Positions 24,801-39,800 of a stretch of 64,000 bases of DNA are shown piece after piece (position 1 is the first letter of the stretch; each line of letters begins with the position of its first letter). The notes beneath the pieces are model-generated. The model saw nothing but the letters and a program-made list of their open reading frames with translations, searched no databases and was not told where the DNA came from. Made by a program: the position numbers and the translations under genes. Origin of the DNA: Mytilus edulis (lineage: Eukaryota; Mollusca; Bivalvia; Mytilida; Mytilidae); the NCBI RefSeq assembly GCF_963676685.1, contig NC_092350.1:9033307-9097306 (forward strand). Reading direction: 5' to 3'.

Positions 24801-27800
24801 ATATTACCGCTATATCTCCTATAAGTTCAACAGAAAAAAAGGGCATTAACAAAAATATATGCTTCTTTAGAAGGCAGATTGTGAGCGTAAATGAACGGTG
24901 ACCCCATTTTTTTATTTCATTTTTCTATTAAGTATAAGAAAAAGTTTATTTATAGAAAAATATAGCGAAATCCTATATTAGATTTCGTACATTAGGGTGA
25001 AGAAAAGAGGAGTATGTGCTTATAATAAAACAAAAAAGGTCAATAAAGCAGACAATCCGTCCAATTTGCAAAGCTGCTGCGTATATCCCATCATTAAAGA
25101 GGGGACACAATGATATAATGTTTTAATTTGGTATGTACTTCAGCCATATGTATTTGTATTTTTAAATAACAAAAGTATTTTTTTCTTTTTTAACAGAGGC
25201 TTGTTCGTGGAGATCCGATAGTACCCGCTGTTTTCCTGGTAATTGTACAGATGATCTTGCTTCTAACTGTAACTGCTGGCATGGATTTAGTGGGCATCAC
25301 TGTGAAAACAGTAAGTTTTGATGTAGAAAATAAATTTAGTTATGATAATTATTATTTGTATTGATAGCCCGGAATAAACAGGGGAAAATCAATGCATATT
25401 TTACACAATTTTTTGCTTACCATCCATTTGTAATCATAATAAATTAGAAGATGTGGTAAGAGTTCCTATGAGACGACTCTCCAATCAAGACACAATGTGT
25501 AAAAACTAAAAGTAAACTATTATAGGTCAAAGATAATCATATATCGTGATTTAAATTCAAATTGTTTGAAAATACGATCATGTATACTTTTCAGTAATTG
25601 CTGATGTAAATACCTCATATGCCGAAGCTAAACTGAGAGACACAGACACAAACAAGATCATAACGACACCAATCGACCCAAACCAGCCTGGTCCTCAGCC
25701 AATCCGTTGGACAAACCATGTTAACTGGAAAGAAATAGACATAGAGATCAGTTTTAAGTTTCCTGATTTAGGAAAGCCTCCAGACTATGATCCTAAAGGC
25801 GAACAACACTTTGTAATAGATTTTAAGTATGGTGTAGTCCATGCATCTATGCAGTTGAAACATTATAAAGGTATTTTTTTTCAATTCTGCTTTTAATTCG
25901 GTCATTTTGTTCTTTGCAATTATTCAATTATTGTATGTATGAAGAACGTTTTTTCTACGACAATATAAAATTATGGCCCTTAGAGAATAGTGATATCTTA
26001 ACTTGTCCATCTCTAGCTTTTGCATTACAGGGTTAATCACCGGACGTTCCAATTTTATGAGCTTTTCACCTGCCCTTCTTAAGTGACGAGAAATAGTAGA
26101 ACTTACACATGTAATTGGATAAACATTGTAGTAAGTTCTCAATCAAACATGATCGAAAGTTAGAGTCAAACCGGCGAACCTGAATTTGACAACCGAAGCC
26201 CGTTAAGTGTTAATCTTGACTTTGCCATTCAAGATTTAGATGGTACATTTAGCATCTGTGATATTCTCAAAAGGATCAACAAAAATCATTTATACAGTAG
26301 CTTTGTTCTTAACAGAAGTTCCAATTGTTTTCCTAACACAAGTTGAACGTCTGATAAAGTGAAACAAGCTTACAAAAAAACTCACTGAAAATAGATAACA
26401 GGATTGAAAACTATCATTGATATTCTGCATAGAATTTAAAAGTTCTAAGTTGAATATGGCTTTTTAGAATCTCAAAAATTATATGGCTAATTTCATTGTT
26501 TGTACCCCAAAACGAAATTAACGTCGCGGCATTGGTCATATGCCATTTTGAACCAATCAAACCTGGGCAAACGAACCACACAAGAAATCGTGGGTGATAT
26601 CAGGTGCACTGGAATAGTAAACGGATCCTGATCCACATGTTGCACACGTCATGTCGTTCATGGAAGTACAAGTTCGGTTTCACATCTAGTTCGAGAAACA
26701 TCATGGCAAAACATAACATGCAAATCAGATGACTTGAGTTTTTTTATGAATGAGGTTCATCCAGGGTCAATCGACATAAAGGACAGCATTAATTGTTTAT
26801 GAATGTCAAACAATATCATCTAACGCTAAGAAGGGAAAGGTTTATTCTTACAACAGATAAATGCAAGCCTGATTTATCAACCCCATTCAATTATTAGTTT
26901 ACCAACCAAACAATTTATAAAGTAGTGTTGTTTGTCAATAGTTGAAGCCTTCGATGAAAAAATTAATAAAATTGAGAAAGGAAATGGGGAATGTGTCACA
27001 TTATGTTGTGTAATCATTATTGCCATGAAATCGCGAGATTTGGCTAGCCAAAAAACCAGGTTCAACCCACCATTTTGTCTTAAAATGTCCTGTACCAAGT
27101 CAGAAAAAAACGATGTTGTTATCTTATAGTTCTTTTCTGTGTGTGTTGCATTGTCATTTTGTTGGACTTTAGTGTTTCTATTGTTTCGTTGTTTTCCTCT
27201 TACAGTTGATGTGTTTTCCTCAGTTTTTAGTTTGTAAATCGTATTATTTTTCTCTCAATCGATTTATGACTTTCCACCAACGGTATGCTACTATTGAATT
27301 TATTTATGGGTTATAAAAACCAAAAAAAGATTATTCGGGATTTCCGAAAAAGACTTATTACATTTAAAATATTATAACCTACTTTTGAAGTATTCTTAGT
27401 TTCAAAAGTCAGTTGGTATTATCGACAGTTACCTGTAAATTAAAATTCAAATAGCATAACTAGTACGCCATACAAAACGTCTCGTCTACATTACACTCAT
27501 TACAAGCGCTAAACATAGTAATTACAACTACTTTATGTACCATTTTTGTTTTAGAGGGAAATCATTTCGAACACAGCTTCAATTATTCCTGTAAAATAAA
27601 CGCAAACGTTCCAGTATTCAACCAAAAATGTGCCAAACCAAATATACAGGATATTTCTACATGGGAATTTAGACATGCCCATAGGTAATTCTAAAACCTT
27701 TGTTTTTCCATAGATTGATGTCTCTATAAAATTTCTTCATTTTTATTATACTCGAGTTAATGATATGCAAATCAAAATATGAATTTAGCATGTTTGTTGC

Positions 27801-30800
27801 ATGTAGACGTAGGATTAGATTCACTCTTATTTTCACAAATAATTACAAACAAGTGTTCATCTGACACTACATGACGTCTACTTTATAGAGAATTAACTCG
27901 TATGCCTTTAGATACGACCAGGTTTAATTACCTGGTAATACTGAAAGTCTTTTATACGGAGGACCAATTTGTCTAGGTTATTCACGTCTCTTGTCAATTG
28001 AAAAAAACAACAACATCCAAAATTACAAATGACACGTTATTTCGTATTAGCCAGTCAAATAGTTACAATATAAAATGAAAGCATACTAATTTTTGTTTCT
28101 GTTTCTTCTTTGTGGCGTTTGAATATTATTACATGGATGTTGCTATTCCCTTTTGGTCAACTTTGATCGTTCAGTTATTGAAATAATTTTTCATACGTTT
28201 ACATTGCATAATGCATACATCATCCAGATTTTAAACAATACCTATTGAAGAGACCGTTCAATATTTACCAGATGGTCGGGTCGGTGCATTCTTAATATTA
28301 TTTCATTAAAAAAAGTTAATAACCATCCTTTTAAATTCTGAAAAAAGTCCTTGCCCATCTAAAATAATCTATGAAAAAAGTCCTTGTTCCTTTAAAACTA
28401 TAAGACCATCAAAAATGATTTAGGTTCTTTTTCTATTTTAAAAAATTAAATTTTTATGTCTTGAAATCAATGGCTTGTTCATTCCATATGTATATATATA
28501 TTTATGTGTCTATCAGAACCATACATTTTATTGTTTTTTAAAACCAGTATGAATATACATGTACAGATTTTATTTTATTTTTTTTTTTAAATAAAGGAAA
28601 TAATTTAAATTAAGGGACAATAACTTTTGGACTAGTAAACATATTATCATATGCTGAATTACTAATTATTGTTTTAATAACAGGGCATGTTTATAGCTCA
28701 AATATCAATGTCCATTTATTAATTCTACTTTTCAAAAAGAAATTATGGTCTTTTTAAGCAAATATAGGCAGACATGTTTTTGACTTTGATGCAGCCTTTT
28801 TCGCCTAAAACTTAACTATCAAACAACTTGGCATTCTGTAAGATCAATATACAAATGAGATAGCTGTACAGTTATATGAAAATCTGAGTTGATTTGAAAA
28901 AGTTATAAAAAAATTTAAAGGTGACGATCTGAATTTAGTCTAAACTTAAAATTGTAGCTTTTTTAACCTATAAACTAAATCCATAAAAATAACAGAAAAA
29001 AACAAAGTACTTAACAGCCTGGCATTCAGTAAGATCAATATAAAAATGATATAGCAGTAGAGTTTTATGAAAATGCAAGTTGATTTGAAAAAGTTATGAA
29101 AAAAATAAAAGATGGCTATCTTGAAATAACCTAAAACTGAAAATTTGAGCTTTTTCTTTAACCTTTTTATTAAACACATAAGAATGACAGCAACATACCA
29201 AACTTGCAAACAACTTGGCATTCTATAACATCAATATATAAATGAAATAGCTGCAAAGTTTTATGAAAATCCATGTTGATTTGAAAAAAGTTGTAAAAAA
29301 ATTAAAAAATGACTTTCTGGATTTAGTCTAAACTGAAAATATGAGCTTTTTTTTTAAACCTTTTTATTAAATCCGTAAGAATGGCAGCATTACACCAAAC
29401 TACCAATCAACCTGGCATTCTGTAAGATCAATAAATAAATGAGATTGTTGTAGAGTTTTATTAAAATCAATGTTGATTTAAAAAAGTTATAAAAAAACTT
29501 AAAGATAACTATATATATTCAGCTTAAACTTAAAATTTTAGTTTTTTTAACCTATTTATAAAATCCATAAAAATGTCAGCAATTGTAACACCAAATAACG
29601 AACTGACTTTCTGTAAGATCAATATATAATTGAGATAGCTGTTGAGTTTTATGGAAATCCAAGTTGATCTGAAAAAGTTATGGAAAAAATAAAAGATGGA
29701 TATCTTGAAATAACCTAAAACTGAAAATTTGAGCTTTTTCTTTAACCTTTTTATTAAACCCATAAGAATGACAGCAACATACCAAACTTGCAAACAACTT
29801 GGCATTCTATAACATCAATATATAAATGAAATAGCTGCAAAGTTTTATGAAAATCCATGTTGATTTGAAAACAGTTGTAAAAAAATTAAAAAATGACTTT
29901 CTGGATTTAGTCTAAACTGAAAATATGAGCTTTTTTTAAACCTTTTTATTAAATCCGTAAGAATGGCAGCAATACACCAAACTACCAATCAACCTGGCAT
30001 TCTGTAAGATCAATAAATAAATGAGATTGTTGTAGAGTTTTATTAAAATCAATGTTGATTTAAAAAAGTTATAAAAAAACTTAAAGATAACTATATATAT
30101 TCAGCTTAAACTTAAATTTTTTTATTTTTTTTACCTATTTATAAAATCCATAAAAATGTCAGCAATTGTAACACCAAATAACGAACTGACTTTCTGTAAG
30201 ATCAATATATAATTGAGATAGCTGTTGAGTTTTATGGAAATCCAAGTTGATCTGAAAAAGTTATTAAAAATTTAAAGGTGACTATCTGAATTTAGCACTA
30301 ACTAAAAATTTGAGCTTTTTTTTCTTACCTATTATAAATTAAATCCATAAATTTAACAGCAAAACACCAAACTCTGAATTATTCCTAACATGAAAATTTG
30401 AGTTTTTTTTTTCTTTCCTATTAATTAAATCAATAAATTTAACAGCAATACAACTAGCTACCAAACAACCTGGCTTTTTATAAGATCAATATATAAATGA
30501 GATAGCTGTAGAGTTTAATGAAAATCCAAGTTGATATGAAAAAGTTATAAAAAAATTTAAAGTTGACTATCTGAATTTAGCCTTAACTAAAAATTTGAGC
30601 TTTTTTTTCTTATCTATTATAAATTAAATCCATAAATTTAACAGCAAAACACCAAACTATTAAACAACTTGGTATTCTATAAGGTCAAAATAATTTAAAA
30701 GATAGTCGAACAGAAAATTCTAGCTTTTTTATTCCTTAATTAAATCCTTAAAATTGACAGATATGAAACAAGCTACCAGTTTGTTGAGACATGTTTTGAG

Positions 30801-33800
30801 TGCCCGCTAAAGAAATTTACTACACACCGATAAAATTGATAGCAAAATTTTTCCTATAAAATATGTTCTGGCCCATCCACTAAATATTTTAAAAAAACGT
30901 TCTTGCCCATCCAAATATTTTCACAAAAAAAGTGCTTGCCCCGCCCTATTTTGCACCGGCCCAACCATCTGATAAATATTGAACAGTCCCTAACTCAGTA
31001 CATACTTTAGATTTTCTTATACATGTTGTAGATTAATTTTTACTTGGACTGTAATAAGTGGTGGGCATTTAAAATATATCGATAGAGAAAGCAAAATCCA
31101 AAGAATGGAAAATAAAACCGTCCCAATCAATGGAAAAGTTCATTCGATTGACTATATTTTCCAATGGGATTTGATCGAACCTTATCATCCATGTTCCGTT
31201 GAGAATAGCAGTTGTGTTGAACCACCGGTGAAATCATACAATGATGTAACAGACTCGGTAAGTAAAAAGATAGGGTAAGATAAGAGAAATTAATTGGCCC
31301 TTAAAACTGAAATGTAAAAACATTCGTTCGCCCTCTTGAATATAGTCTTATTCATATAAAAAAAAGAAGATGTGGTATGATTGCCAATGAGACAACTATC
31401 CACAAGAGACCAAAATGACACAGACATTAACAACTATAGGTCACCGTACGGCCTTCAACAATGAGCAAAGCCCATACCGCATAATCAGCTATAAAAGGCC
31501 CCGATAAGACAATGTAAAACTAACGGCCTTATTTAAATAAAACAAAATGAACGAAAAAACAAATATGTAACACATAAACAAACGACAACCACTGAATTAC
31601 ATGCTCCTGACTTGGGACAGGCACATACATAAATAATCATGTCGATAAATGAAATATAGGATAGTAAATTCAGACAAACAAATATATCCCCTTATAGAAG
31701 CTGTGTTTCTCTCGATTTAAGTTTGAATATGTTGAAATTGACGTATTAAAAAAAAAAATTTTACACACATCTTTTTGACAAAACTAAGTAAAAGCTAAGG
31801 CATTAAAAATTGCATATAAAGCGTTTTTTTTTTCTCCAATTTCTACAGTATCATATGTCTTAATATAGCTGAAGCATGTTTTGTTCGATGTTAAAATCAA
31901 ACTCATAAAACTGTTTTATCAATATTATGATGCAGTAATATGCAATTAAAGGAGTGATAAAATAAGTATATTTGACATTTCTGATTTTTTTTAAATTTGA
32001 TTTTATTGTAAAGACGACATATGTACGTCCATTTCATGAATGAATTGCCTATAAAGCTATAAAGTTTTTTAGTTTTGCATGTACATAATGTCTAAAATAA
32101 AATTAAGTTGAAATAAAATGCATGAAATAAAAATAAAACATTTCTTGCAGACGAATGTCACATTGGTCTGGTCTGGTTGGACAGATGACCTGGCTGGAGT
32201 TCATCACTACGATTACGAAATCTACGAATTGTTAAAATCTGGAGATAGACTAGTTCAGGATTTAAAGCCAACTCTTGAGAAGAAGGACATTTCTTCTACT
32301 GAACCAAAAGTAAGTGTTGCAATGCTTCTATTTCGATTTAATTGGTCAAGTAAACAGTTTTATGTGTATATGCTATATTTAATCTTGTTATTTTTGGCCA
32401 TGGCTATAGTAGTCTTACTGAACATCGCAAATCGGAATAGACTCAAGCTAGATCAGACACTTGACCTTTACTTTGTTGAAAGACATAACAACGGTTTTCC
32501 GTTGCGCTGATGTTATATGGCAGGTATTTTAGAGCAATCGGCCATTCGTTGATGATAAACATGGGATTGACTTTTCTGGATTGAGTGTCAGATAATTGTG
32601 CCTGGTATCTGTTACGGTCTTGATGCATTTAATAATCGGTTAGAAATAATGTATTGTACAAATTAAAGAAAGACGACATAATGTATTTATTGTAGGCTTT
32701 GATACAACTGACTTCCCCTGGAGTGTACTCGGCTATTATAACTGTATACGACAAAGCTACAAACTATGAATCCACCAGGTGTATTATATTCTATGACAAT
32801 CTCTCAAAGGTCGAAGTTAAATCTGGTAAGAGAACTATTGTGCACCAATCATCTATGAGCACTAACCATACTTGGATCTCGGTAAATGACAAAATATTAC
32901 AAGTAACTTGGTTAGATCGATTTATAAATAAAAGACATAAAGAGCAGTCATGGTTGAGCAAAGTAGAAGGATTGGAGCACGTAAAAGATGAATACGATGA
33001 CCACTTCGGCAAAAGAACCAAAGATGCCATTCCAAATGCCCACGGTAAGTACTTGCAAGTTTAAGTCCGTCTACGATATATGTTCATGTACAGCAACCAA
33101 ACAGAAATGTATGTATCAAAAATATTTCAACTTCAAAAAAGTTGAAGGCCGTACGGTGACCTATAGTTGTTAATTTCTGAGTCATTTGGTCTCTTGTGAA
33201 GAGTTATCTCATGACAATCATACCAATTATTTAGTTATTATCAGAATATGAAAGACATAAATGCATTATTTTTTCGACTTTCAATTAAAGTTCAATAAGC
33301 CAAAGTGTATGAAAAATAATATCAAAATCTGAAGCAGCCAATAAACTGTAATTCGACCTTAAAAAACATTTTTGAACTTATATGAAATGATATAAAGAAA
33401 TACAAATACAATGCATTTTTAAAACAGAATTCTAAAAATATGATATTAAATGAGAGTCTAGTGTCAAAGATGTTGTAGAGATTCATTTAGCACTAAATAT
33501 AAGACTAAGCTTACTGTTAGCCACTTAGGTGTGAGCCAAGGCTCCGTGTTGAAGACCTTACTTTGACCAAAGTGATTTTACTTTTCCTAATTGTGTTTTG
33601 GATGGAGAGTTGTATCATTGGCAATTATACAATATCTTCTTATATCAATTAAGGCACGATTAAATATACTTGATTTGTCTATAAACAATATTAATGCCGT
33701 AATTAAACCTTGCAATATTACACTATGAAAAATCAGCTAAGCACTTTATCTTGTACTGTCTATATTTGTAAATAATGTGTTGGAGTAATTTAAAAACGAA

Positions 33801-36800
33801 AACAAAATCACAAAGTTTCAAACTCTCAAATGAAAACGCGGTCGATATTGCTTTTAAAATACAAACCGAAATATTTTTAATATATTTTTTTTGGATAAAA
33901 TTTTATATATCAAAACATTACGTCTGGTATCAGTATTAATATAAAACAGATTTTCGACTGAGCGTCGATATAGTCCTTAAATATATACAACGACATTATC
34001 GCATAGATCGTCTATAACTTAAAAATATGAAAAATATTTTCACGATAATGTTTCTTTTTTGGGGAAATTTCTGACAATATATGTAAAGTGAACATTGGTT
34101 TAAAGTATCTATATATTAAACCGTGTATGAAAAAAAGAATATGCTGTATGATTGCCAATAAGGCAACTATCCACAAGAGATCAAGTGACATAGAAGTTAA
34201 TAACTATAGGTCACTGTATGGCATTCAACAATGAGTAAAACCCATACCGCATAGTCCGCTACAAAAAAGCCCCGTGTCGACAAACATGACAAATATAAAA
34301 CAATTCAAACGAAAAAAAGTGACGGCCTACAAAATTATGAACGAAAAACAAATATGGTATACACCAACAAACGACACCTATTGAATCACAGGCTCTAGTC
34401 TTGGGACATATTATGGCGTCATTATACTTTTATTCTTTGATAATTATGATTTTGCAGGAATTGTCAGATTTGATGTCAAGTATGAAGTATTTGGTCCTTC
34501 ACTAACTGCTCACCAAAACTTTACCCCAACATCAAACGTTGTATCTCAGAAAGGATACATATCTGTCCCGTGGAGCGATGGGAACCGACTGGATGTGACT
34601 GTCAGGGCTTATGATATTTTGAACAAATTTGTAGAAGAACACATCACAGTTTATAAAGACACAAGTGCTCCAATCATTGAACGACTTTGGCTTTCTCGTG
34701 GTGATCGCGTAAATATATCTGTTCACAGTGTGGAGGATTTTAAGAAAATGACGTAGGTTTATACAATACATTTATAGTTTTTGACCTTAAGGCTTTGGTC
34801 TTTGGGTTATCTCTTTACTGTCCTTTATTATTGTGGTAAATTTTCCTTATAAACATCTTATCATATTTACATACTTAGCATTTAAAACAGCATAATGATA
34901 TTTGCATTGCATTGCTCCACATTTGAATCAGTACAAACGTAGTAAAAACTAAAAATAAAAATTCATTGGTTGGATTTTGCGAATAAAAACGTGTATCAAT
35001 ATGATTTTTAAATGTAATGTATTTTTTTCTAGAATTGAATGGGACGGTATGGATTACGACAGTGGTTTGAATCAGGTCGAATGGAAGTTGTTTGACAAAT
35101 ACACTGGAAATAATATCATTCACGGAAAAGCCCAGCTTCATGCACAAGGAATGGCACAGGTGAATACAACACATTTATTTCAATACAATAATTATTTAAC
35201 AACTTTGCAGGAAAAAACATACATCCGTTAATATCATTAACACATGTAATAAAAAAATATATGCCGCATTTAATGAACAATTGTACTCAAAATGACGCGT
35301 TTATACTCAATCGGCTGGACATATTACCATGGGAGAAAACTCATGTCCATGTACTTAATCATAAGTTATATTGGCGCTTTACATGATCAACTTTTGGTGA
35401 CTATTTCTTACTGTAAGTACCGATTTGATAGATCAAGATCATTAAAATTTGTTTTTTTAAGATGGACTTGATTTAAGGATCGATGTATTTACAAAGGCTT
35501 TCCCTATGGTATCATTTCACAAACTAAGAAAGAAGTAGAAAATACCAAGGGAACATTCAAAACACATTTCTTGAAAAGGTATCGGCACCAATCGACATTG
35601 CAAGGAAAAAGATAAGACATAAAAATATCTCGAACAACTACGCTGAAATTCTTACGACACAGCATCTCGAACCCAATGAAAAACGATAACCCACCGCCAC
35701 TTCAAGGAAAAATATTAGATTCATAAAAGTCTCGAAACATTTCATGGAAAATCTTAAGACTAGCCATCTGGACCCAACCAAAAACGACACTCACTACCAC
35801 TTCCAGGAAAAAGATTAGATTCATAAAAGTACCGAAACATTACATGGAAAATCTTAAGACTGGGCATCTCGAACCCAACCAAAAACGACACTCACCGTCA
35901 CTTCAAGGAAAAAGATTAGATTCATAAAGTCTCGAAACATTACATGGAAAATTTTTAAAGCATCTCGAGCACAACCAAAAATCGGGGAGATAGCTTTTGT
36001 GGGTAACCTTAAAACTGGGCATCTCGAAACAAACTAAATATCGGGACGATAGCTTTTGTGTGTATCTTTGATATTTTGTATTAACACTAATTAAATTCGG
36101 TTCATATATTTTGAATCAAATAACTGACTGATCTCAAATCAAGTTTGATAAGACTGTAATTACATTATGTTTCAACAATTAATTTTGCAGAATTTGACAG
36201 AATGTGAACAGATGTATGAAAACGAACCACGAGGACCATCATGCTATTGTACCATGTTTCATGGTTGTTATCATAATCATTTCGTTGTCAAGCCTGAAAT
36301 CACAGAAAAGGGACGCGAAGCCGGACTTGTAGTAGGCAAAGACCAAGGAGTCCATGATTCTGACTATTTCATAGAAATCACAGTTATCAATAATGCATTG
36401 CTGAAAACGACATCTCTGAAAAAGGTATCAATCAAACACGACATTATACATTAACTGTTTACAAAATTTTTAATTTTTGAAATACAAAGGCTGTTCTACC
36501 TCAGGCATAGATTACCTTAGCTGTGTTTAGCATAACTTTTAGGAAATTTGGTCCTCAATGTTCTTCAACTTCGTACTTTATTTGGCATTTTTAACTCTTT
36601 TTTTATTCGAGCGTCACTGATGAGTCTTTTGTAGACGAAACGCGCGTCAGCTGGCGTATATACAAAATTTATTCCTGGTATCTATGATGAGTTTATATAT
36701 TGTACAAAAATATTGATATGAAAATAAGTAGTTGTGGTATGATTGCTAAGATAATTTTCCACCAACGTTCAAATTAAGTGAATGTAGGAATGTATAGGGC

Positions 36801-39800
36801 TTCAATGAAGAGAAAACTCCTTATCGTATAGTAGAGTGACACAATTCAATCGAGGAAACTAAAGGCTTAATATTTTATTTAACAATTTCCGAACAACAAT
36901 TTGGACTCCTGACTTGGACAGGCATTTACAGAGTGTTGCTAAGATAAAAATGTTTGAAGGCACAAACCCTCCCCAACCTGGTGCAATGATGCAACGGCAT
37001 AACAAAAGAGCAAACTACAAAACTATAAACTAAACAGAAACAGAAATAAAAGACAGAAATTAACCACAACAGGCTCCCGACTTGGGACAGGCCCATGGAG
37101 AATGCGAAGGGGTTAGATATGTTTGATTATACCAAAACCTATCACCTAACGTTGAAAAGGGCATAACTCATATCAATACAACAGGTTTTTTTTTCTCTCC
37201 TACAACTTACAGACATATTCACTACATACGGAAAACATATTTAAATTAATTATTTCGATAGAATAGTCTGATAGATTTTTGACAAACATATTTTCCCATT
37301 CCCTGCATATATATGGTATGACTATTCAGTCGTTCCATCTTGTCTTGAAAAAAAAACCAGTTTGATTTGTTGTGATTATTAAGAAATACCATGTGGACAA
37401 GGGTCTCATGTTGTAGCATAAGATCGTTAAACAGTTCGTTTTAGATTTTTTTTAACAAATTTAAAACGCGAATTTGTTTAGATTTATACTTTTGTAGATA
37501 ACAATAGATGTCTCCCCTCCACACGAAGGATATGTACATGACGGCATCAGAGGTGACCCTGAATTGGACTACCAACAAGATTTACATGTTGATGCTCACT
37601 GGGAAGGATTCTTTGACAGAGAGAGCGGTGTGGAATTCTACCAATACATCTTCAGTGACCATTGTATGACAAGTCTTGAATTCAAAAACAGCAACGAGGT
37701 AAAATAATATACATCAGATTAACTACTAGTAATTTGTATTGTAGCGTATTTAAATAGCAATAAATCTTACAGTTTGTTCCCTATTTTGAACTGTTTACTA
37801 TTTAGCTACCGCCAGGGCATATTGTAGCTTAGAATGTACGTGAGTGCCACCGACATGTCTGAAAATAACACAATTGAAATGCCAACTTGAAATTTAAAAA
37901 AATATTTGATATATGGAAAGAGCCTTTAACAAGTGTCATAGCATTGTTAATAGTGAATCAGGCGATATCCAATTAAAATGAGGAGTTAGTGTTTCTCGTT
38001 TGGTTAAAATCCTTTTTGTATCGAAGTAAACCTCGCGAAATGTTGTGTTTATCCTTCACATAAATTGTTCGGCGTCAGCTTTCCTTGTCAAAAATTAACC
38101 ATAAACTTTTTCCACAATTGTTTTTTGTCACTATATATAGCTACACTGTAGCTTTTGTCAAATTTCATGAAATGTTTCTTCGTATGGAATAAATAAAAGA
38201 ACACCACCTTTGCCTTCGTGTGAAGTATTCGCTAACGCTCGTTCCTAAATCATAAAGAAAGGCATTATCATTATTATACAAGTATACACATACAATATGG
38301 TATGGTGTTTTTTATTATTATTAAATGCAATATGGAGACCTAAGAATTTAAATGTGTATTTGATTCATAGCTTTGATAATACTTTGGTAATTCATAAACA
38401 AAGAAAACAATAACCAAGTCAACGTGTAAAAATAAGTGGATATTTATTTTGATTAAAAGAATAGATAAGTCTCTCATAACTCTTTTTAGAGTGGCTCATG
38501 TTGTTTTAAATATTATTGGTATTTTATTAATGTATAAATGTATGTCAATTTTGAGGTGAGACTCTAATAAAGTATTTGTCTTGTCTATTTGTCTATGTTT
38601 TTCTGAAAATAAAACAATGATCAAGTTTTATTTTCATTTGTTAAGTGTTATTGTTCTGTAAAGAATATTTCATGATACAGTTAATATCTAAAATATGATT
38701 TGAAATCATGAAATGTGATGAATGTTTTTTCAGACCACAGAAACTTACAATGCATTTGCGTCATTTGAGGCTCCAGTAGAGGGGACATATTTTGTATCAG
38801 TAGTAGCTGTCAACAGGGCAAAAGAAAGCTCCAAAGTTGTCTGCTCCGATGGAGTTATCATCATGTCAACCGTACCATCCGTCAAAGATTTTGTATTGGA
38901 AGGTGCCAGGACTAGATCCAGATTGTTACGTGACAACAATGGCACAGTGTGGTTATTGGATAACACTCTACGGCGCCATCGTATTGAAAACATTAGTTCT
39001 CGTTGCAAGTACGTCTGAACTTATATACTAAGGAAAATATATTTAACAAAACATATTCTTAACTCAAAATTATTTAAGCTTTTCGCTTAGGTGTTTGTCG
39101 CAGTTAAACGGCTTTAATAAAAGATGTTAATTTATTGGAGTGTGAAAGATTTGACCGAGGAAATGCGTAATCATTTTATTCTAAAAACGTGCGGGCGGTC
39201 AACGTTTTTCAATCCCATCAAATTACTAAAAGAAGCATTCAATGTTCATCAATGTAATTACATGATTGTTTTAATAGGACCACGAGAGAACGATTTCTAT
39301 CCAAATTTTTTCCTTTATTAACCTGTGCACTTTATTGTGGAAACTCGTGTCATCATAAATGTTACATTTCATTTTGAAAATGAAGGTTAATTTCAGAATG
39401 ATGCGAGACTGCTGTAAGCCAATCAAAATAACGTATTATAATGAATCGAACATGTTTTGTAGTTATTATACGTTGAATTACCTCAGAACAAGAACATTGT
39501 GATGACTATACTTCTTATGTGTGTTATAGGGTATCCAGTGCAGAAAATATAACCGTATTTCCAATTGGAAAACCTGTAAAACAAAACGGAGAAAAATTGT
39601 GTGGTGTTATAAATAATCTTCACATATTGGCTGCTGTCAGAAAAGAATCCCAGGTACCATGACTACATGTATAACAATACTAATAATTTTTAACATTATA
39701 AAATTTAATAAAATCACAAACCGTTCTGTCAGCATTATAAACCTTATTGTCTATCACAATATTTTTCAAGCTTGTTATTAGAAATAATTTAGATAAGAAT

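Noticed and set aside
25924..26142. Minus-strand open frame with a stretch like STISRHLRRAG, recalling the helix-turn-helix of Tc1/mariner transposases
   Set aside because: Only a dozen residues resemble the family; no catalytic DDE/D motifs or inverted repeats were found around it.
28946..29805. Two near-identical 91-residue minus-strand open frames (28946-29221 and 29530-29805)
   Set aside because: They lie exactly in the satellite, one higher-order period apart; their similarity comes from the DNA repeat and not from protein constraint.
31364..34425. Possible tRNA-derived head in the short dispersed repeat S
   Set aside because: I looked for A-box and B-box promoter sequences and a cloverleaf and found none that is convincing, so it is called only a dispersed repeat.
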